Shown piece after piece: positions 57,501 through 64,000 of a stretch of DNA of 64,000 nt. How positions within the stretch are numbered: the stretch's first letter is position 1; every line of letters begins with the position of its first letter. Location: assembly GCA_048013815.1 (NCBI GenBank), contig CM106585.1, forward strand, positions 3,534,001 through 3,598,000, written 5' to 3'. Source of the DNA: Setoptus koraiensis. Lineage: Eukaryota > Arthropoda. The translations under genes were made by a program, and so were the position numbers. The notes beneath the pieces are model-generated. The model saw only the letters and a program-made list of their open reading frames with translations, was not told where the DNA came from and searched no databases.

Positions 57501-60500
57501 AAAATTCGCTCTGGCGTCTAGACAAACATGACCGAATGAACGATTGCGTGTTTGGCTCGAGGCAACGCGCGCACAATATTTAGCAACAATAACACATACT
57601 GAATCAGTATTGCTGATCGGCCAGGTTCAATTGGCTGGCCCCCCAATATCGTTGCCATATCGGCCCGTTGCCGTGCCGGCCCGTCGGCCTTATGGAGACG
57701 CCTAGCGACGTTCGCGACTCGCCGCTTGCGCCAAACTTAGGCTCGCTTTATACAGCTTTGTTCAGCTGCAAGCTGTTTATATGCGCTTTAACGTGTTGCC
57801 CCGGCTAATTTGGCCCCCGATAAGTTGCTCAATAACAACTCGTTGAGGAGCCAACGATCTGTTCTCAAATGTGAGCGCTAATCTGTGGCGCGATCGCTAT
57901 CACTATTACGTTATTATGTTGCATACATAGACACTTATGTGTCGCATATATGCCCAACTTGCCCTGTTAATACAACAATTACGCAATCAATTTAAGCACC
58001 CACCACACTCTATAAGCAATGCGTGTGTGTCATTTATATATCCGTTTGGCACAACGCATTTGACTCAAATCATTTGAGTCAGCAACTAAGATTGGTGAAT
58101 CAGAAAATATCCGCGCCAACGCTCAATATCCGCACTGGCGCCACCATCATCGCAGGCCCATATCACTGGGCTGTGTAAACATGCCGGTGTATTCATGTGG
58201 GCCAATTGCTGGGGCAGTCACTGTGCATATATGCCGCTAATGACTCGTTAGTAATGAGATTTGCGACACACAATTGCGCAACAATGGGCTCGTTGTTGTT
58301 GTTGTCGTTGTTGTTGCCGTTGTTGTCGCTGTTGTTGTTTGTTGGCCGATTTAGAGCGCAGACTGAAATTGTCAGTCAGCATCAGCCGCCGACATTAGGC
58401 ATTGGGGGCCGCATTAGAGCTCGATAGATATTTTATTTATACTCGTGCGCGCTTATCACGACTCGTGATTTGCGATTGTGTCCTTTGCATTTGCATTTTC
58501 ATTTTCCTTTCTATTTATTTATTTGTTCCCCTGTTCGTTGGCTCGTTCATTTGTTCATTTGTCTGTCTGTCCGTTTGTTTGTTTGTTTGTTCGTTAGTTT
58601 GTTTGTTTGTTTGTGTGACAAACACTCCAGTGACGAGATTCTTTTTGGTGCGCTGCTCTATTGATAATTGCAATAAATGCAAACATGTGAATTAAACTTG
58701 AATCCGTTTTACAATTCGGGCCCAGTTTATCTGCTGCATTTAGCTGGCGACATGTCGCAGCGCCACAATGCCACAGCGCCACAATGCCGCAGCGCCACAG
58801 AGTAAATCAGATGCAACCAATAGAAGCACCAATTAACAGGCCCCTGCTAGCTAGCTCGCCGACCGGCCCACTCACTGAGCAGCTGGTCGACACATAGCTC
58901 AAGTTTGTGGGGCCCCACGGTCGCACATTAACTAAAATTTAGTCGACATACCTCTACTGCTGCGCTGCCAATATCACTACAAGTGGCGGTCGCACAAGCC
59001 AGTGGGGCCCGCATTGGCTGCACACAGTGAGGCCGGTCTAACTAGATCAGAGATCACGTAGCCAGTGCAATGGTGGCAATTGTGCAATCCTTTGTGACAC
59101 TCCGATGGCGCTGTTATATTTATACCACTGATACCAATATTTATATTTATACTCTCGCTCTCTCGCACTCGTGTGTCTGTCTGGCTTGCCCTCGCTCTGG
59201 CTGGCATTGGCCCCAGTTGCCGGGCCCCAGTTGAGCCGGTTCGGGGGCCCCTAAACAACTGTTCGAACAAGCAACCGACAACTGTTTATAATGGCCCCGT
59301 GTGTGTGTGTGTACACCAGCCAGCGACATAAACATATTATGTAACAGTAGTAACGGTTACAAGTGAAATTGCACACATACCATACATGGACATATGAGCA
59401 TTGCCAGTATCAGTAACATGTACGAAAGCATATTATTGATGTAGATGTTTCAAGTGAAATCAAGCGAGAAAACAAAACAAACCAACTCGCCTACTTCAAT
59501 AAGCTGGCTACTTTTGGGGCCGCTGTTGTCGTTGCTGTTGTTTAACTACAACAAACAACAACAACAACAACAATCCCACTCGTTTCTGTATTTCTGGCCT
59601 GCGCCCCAAAATAAATAATCCCCGTTGCAAGCCGCACATATTGTGTGTCGGATATTTTCTGGCAAGATGCAAGAAATTAAATGTTGCTGTTGAATTCTCA
59701 ATTACTCTTCGCTTTACATCTCGCGTGTGTGTTGGCGAGTGCGAACCGTCGAACATAAAATAAAATGCTCCACTGTCAGAATGAAGGGGATATATTACAT
59801 ATTACATATTATTTGAGCTTCACTCACGCGCCCACAATCTGCAAATACAATCTGACTTATCCATCTATGTGTGTGATGGTTGTTGACACCCCGGCTCACA
59901 CTGGCTGCCGAAGCCAATCGGTTGCCACAATAGACAAACTCGGCCAGCACTAGCGGCTACTACTCACAGCACTCAGCAATTGTCAAACTTGGCGCCCAAT
60001 GGCAAGCTCGCAATTGGCAGTTGGCCATTGGTGGCCAATACTGCAATGATGCAACAAACCGGGCCGGGCCGCACCGAAACTGTCCACGGCGTTGCATTTG
60101 GTTTCGGTCCGGTTTCGGTCCGGTTTCGGTCCGGTTTCGGCCCGGTTTCGGTCCGGTTTCGGCCCGGTTTCGGCCCGGTTTCGGCCGGGAGCGAAAGTCG
60201 ACGGTCATGTTCGTTGAGCTGACGCCGGGCGCGCGAAATACCCGATAAGCGCGACTCACGCCTATCGGATATTTCGTTGCAGCTAATGAAATCGCGAGCT
60301 GCAACAGCCAGCTTCATATATATTTATATTATGCGAGAATGCAATGCGGCCCCCAGACAGAACGGGCTCGTAACATGAGTAGCCTGATTGAATGGCAGCC
60401 AGTGTACATACAGCGGGCTGGCATACTCAGTGTAGCCGCTTAAAATTAATGATACCTAATCGATGAGCGAAAGCGCCCAAAGTTTGCCCGATAATTGGCG

Positions 60501-63500
60501 CTGAATTTCGCTGGCTGGAAAAAGCAGCTACATCCGGTTGAGCGAGCTGGTCAAGCGAACCACCGCAGCCGGAATACTTGAACCAGTGGGCAGCAGCAAC
60601 AGAATTAAAAGAATAAATTGATAGTGAGCCAATGACTATCATTTATTCAGTTGATGTCGACGCAAATGGCTGTTGGTTTGCCTATCACACCGGCCTATCA
60701 CACATGCTCGTGTTAGTATTGCGCCCGCTGCGTAGCCAAATTGAGCTAGGTAATTGTCAAGCTTTTGAGCTTTAATTTACAGCGGGCTGGCTCACTTGAA
60801 ATTAAACGTCAAAATGTCGCCCGTGTGCCAACCTGTGTGTCAGCTGTAGCTCAGGCGACAGCTGACCAGCCAGCTGACAGCGCTGTCAGCGGTGTATTTG
60901 ACAGCTCAATGCTACCTGTGAGTGGTCTGTTGTCTTGTCCGTTTGACAGCTACTAACTGTCACCAGTGTAAAGGCAATTGTCGATAGCGCACACTTTGCT
61001 TTGTTAGCGTTTGTGTGTGGCTAGCTACACGGGCATTTTTACCGGCTAGCACTGCACGCCAGCAATCAATTTGGCGATTGTTTGCTTTTGGTCGGTCGTG
61101 TGAGTATTGCACCGGTGAGTGTTGCACAGGTGAGTGTTGCACCGTTGAGTGTCGCACCAGCATCATTGAGTGTTACATAACTTATGTTGTGTAACAGCTC
61201 AGCTGCTGAGCCACTTATGCTGCACCGCCACTGACAATAGACACCTATGCGCCTCATTGTGTTTATTGAGTTTGAGCTTATTGAGTTGCCGGCTTGATTG
61301 CCGGCGGATCAAGCGTGCGGATATTCGATAGTTGATAGCATAATAATGACCCATTGTCGCCCCATGTCCCTATGCATGTTTGGTGCCGCAAGTGGCGCCC
61401 GCTGATTGAAATGCACAAACTAACTACTTTATTATTACTGACCAACCAACTCGCCAGCTAATCTATGCTACGTTGTGCATTAGTTTAATGAGCATCCTTG
61501 ATTGATCTGTGCCCGTAGTGCCCGCCGATCTAGGCCCGTAGTCTAGATCAGCTAATAGCCTTGATCATGCTAATAATGTCACCACGTAACGACATACACG
61601 AGGTGCATTTATAACTTTATCCTATCCGCTGATATGTTGCGCAACAGTAATAGCGATACTGGCGATTGATCTTTTATTTCAAAGTGAGTTGCAGCTACTG
61701 GCAACTTTGTCACACTGTCACACTGCCAGACAAGCTCACAAAACTTTTGTGAGCTCGCCAGCCTCGCTTGCCAACTAATAGCCACACTGTCTGACAGTCT
61801 GGGATAAGTAGACTTTAGATTGATTCTTCTAATCATCGTCAGACCCAATTTCAGCAATTTTACTCTATGCGCAGGCTTGTACTAATGGCTAATTTGGTTC
61901 CTCTACTCTCATCGACACACTGACATCAATTACAAGAATAGTAACAATTACAGCTGCTAGCAAACCCACAAAAAGGCACCCACACTAAACACTGGCAAGA
62001 AATATACATATACCCACGGTATACCCAGGGCCCAGTACTTGTTACTGACAAGTTCCGGGCATGGCAAGTGTATCGTAAGTACACACTATGCCAGCCCAGC
62101 AATATTCACACGAATTCTGCTGGATCAATCTGGATCAGTGGTCTCATTATTGGGCCCGTTGTGGATATCCGTGAATATCCAGTGATACGTCGATTATGAG
62201 ATAAAACCAACTCATGTCATCGACCAAAAGTTTTTTCTCTGCGGGTTGCATCTGTGCATTGTGTTGGTAAATAAACGCATTTGCACTGTGTTCAATGAGC
62301 GTATCCATAGATAAATATGTAATATGAGCACCGTGTTCATCCGGTGTATGCGCTAATTGTGAACATTTGCTGATCATATGGAGCTACTGTCACTCTAAAA
62401 CACATTAGTACACGTTATATACGATCGTATAAATAAACAAGTTGCATCAAAACTCTTGGCGAGTTAACATTTTGTTAGCTGAACTGCATGTGTTAACACC
62501 GTGGATATCCACCGATAATTCCATTTGTATTTAGTCTGAATATGGATCATCCATAATGGATGCTCCGAATTGGATATCCGCGCGCTTCTATCTATCTTGC
62601 AATTTGCAAGCAGCAGTACAGGGCAATGTAGCGCCGGTTGGTGAAAAAGCAGCGAAACGAACAAGCGTTATGTGCAGCCTCTTTTTCGTTTGTTTCGTTT
62701 GGTTTTTGTTTGTTGAGCGAGCAAAAATAGTATAAATGAACAGCGTCCGACACGAGACCGATTGTTGGGCAAACAGGCCAAAAGAATGGATTAGAAGGGT
62801 ATTAAAAGTGGCTCACAACATTCTCTGGCAGCGTAACAAATCGACATGTGTTTTATTTATTACATAATGTTATGTATCATCCATCGTGTGTGTGTGTGTG
62901 TATCATTTCAGGTAACATGCTATCTGCGCACTTTGGGTAACTGGTTGGCGATGACCCCAATCTAAAAACAACAGCATAAATCTTGTTAATCTAGCGCCAG
63001 TTGGCACAGTTCACACTTACGCTGGTGCACTCACACTGGCACTGGCATTCATAGAGGCGAATAGTTAGCAGTGATGTAACATGAAATATATATTCTCATT
63101 GTGGGCTGACACTGTCAGGTCAACCTGAATGTTCAATCTGAATGTGTGAATCTAGATAAGCGACCATTAGATGTGCTCGCGATTGGCGAGACAAAGAGCG
63201 CAGAGAGAGAGACAAAAGCAGCCAGCGAGAGTTTTATACATGTGTGAGAGGGAGCCACTGTGACAAAAAGAGAATGGGCCAGATATCAAGATGAGATAAG
63301 ATTATTATAATTTGAACCTTATCTCGTCTTACACACGCACAGGCACACGATGCAAGCGCGAACAAACAGGTGAACTTGCTATTTATAACGGTAAGTCACT
63401 ATATAATATGTTATGATAAATGGGGCCACATACACAATTGTGCAGGTATATGTAGGCATGTAAGTGTGTGTGTGTTTTTGGAGTCACTCTCTATGCAAAT

Positions 63501-64000
63501 GAAGCTCGAGCTATAAAATGAAAAGTTGCAATGTCGCCTCGAGAGAGCTAAGCACTCACACAGCCTGACTGCGACAGCCAGACAACAGTTACAACTTGTC
63601 AGATTAGCTATACTTATACACAATTTCCGTCTTCAAAGTATCGGTGCAATTCCTTTGGGTTGCGATCGGTCCACTTATCAGGCGGCTCACATCAGCACCA
63701 AAGAAAACCTGTTATAGTGCTACGCTGCTAGAGAACCTACATTTGTATTCAGCACATCACAACATTATCACGTGTGAGATATGTCTCATTTTGCCAATAT
63801 TCTCTCACAAGTGACACAGATAAAATTAGTCAAATTACGAAGCCCAAATTTGTGTGTCATAGGCGCCAGGCAATTGGACAATTTAGGCCCTATTGGCAGG
63901 TGAATTTTTTGCAACGCTTTCAATGATGAAAATTTAAAAGCAGCGAAAAACAGCAACTGTCTGTGTCGTGTCGTTTTTGGCCATGTTATGCAGTCGATTG
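57501..64000. other. no gene supported; right flank
   Basis: It contains a palindrome (58061-58081), GTT (about 58285-58340) and GTTT (about 58575-58613) runs, an 11-bp minisatellite (60100-60187), a cluster of CAGCTG/GACAGC words (60838-60955) and several GGATATCC words near 62165, 62505 and 62565. Nothing coding was recognised. Confidence 0.45.
60100..60187. repeat. 11-bp GC-rich minisatellite, 8 copies
   Basis: Unit GGTTTCGGTCC alternates with GGTTTCGGCCC. The minus strand reads a GPKPDRNRTET-type repeat in frame because three units make 11 codons. Confidence 0.92.

Overview
The window looks like arthropod nuclear DNA, and most likely a chelicerate, possibly a mite. That placement is an inference from two things: the closest protein resemblance is to the arthropod Cav2 (cacophony) family, and the second gene is a small secreted protein with two thyroglobulin type-1 motifs, a type common in ticks, mites and spiders. 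The non-coding DNA is crowded with CA/GT, CAA/GTT and TTA microsatellites, short minisatellites and small perfect hairpins. I recognised no transposase, reverse transcriptase, viral gene, rRNA, tRNA or CRISPR array.

Both recognised genes are on the minus strand. (1) At 5089-38240 lies a voltage-gated calcium channel alpha-1 subunit of the Cav2 (N/P/Q-type, cacophony) class. I placed its exons by GT-AG (once GC-AG) splice sites, phase matching and alignment from memory to Drosophila cac and human Cav2.1. The chosen set (E1, E2, E3-E9, one of each alternative pair, E11, E12, E14-E17) totals 7764 nt, or about 2587 residues, in one continuous frame. All four pore glutamates, the beta-subunit/G-beta-gamma site, the EF-hand and IQ region, a RIM-BP-type motif and a DDWC C-terminus are present. 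The N-terminus (E1, E2) is the uncertain part. (2) At 1905-3639 lies a five-exon, about 156-residue secreted protein with two thyroglobulin-like motifs.

The most interesting observation is that domain IV of the channel carries two independent tandem exon duplications that look like mutually exclusive alternative exons. One pair (14600-14710 / 13561-13671, 111 nt each) encodes the S1-S2 loop and helix S2. The other (12483-12574 / 11585-11676, 92 nt each) encodes the extracellular turret and the start of the pore helix. One member of the second pair appears to use a GC splice donor, each pair has one member with an extracellular N-glycosylation sequon that its partner lacks, and the next acceptor downstream sits at the foot of an 11-bp hairpin. 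Up to four domain-IV versions of the presynaptic channel could come from one gene.

From about 38.2 to 64 kb I could support no gene. This stretch holds microsatellites, a perfect 7-bp satellite (55038-55290), an 11-bp GC-rich minisatellite (60100-60187), many short perfect inverted repeats, and what look by eye like excesses of the palindromes GGGCCC and TTACGTAA. It could be upstream intergenic DNA or a first intron with untranslated exons beyond view.
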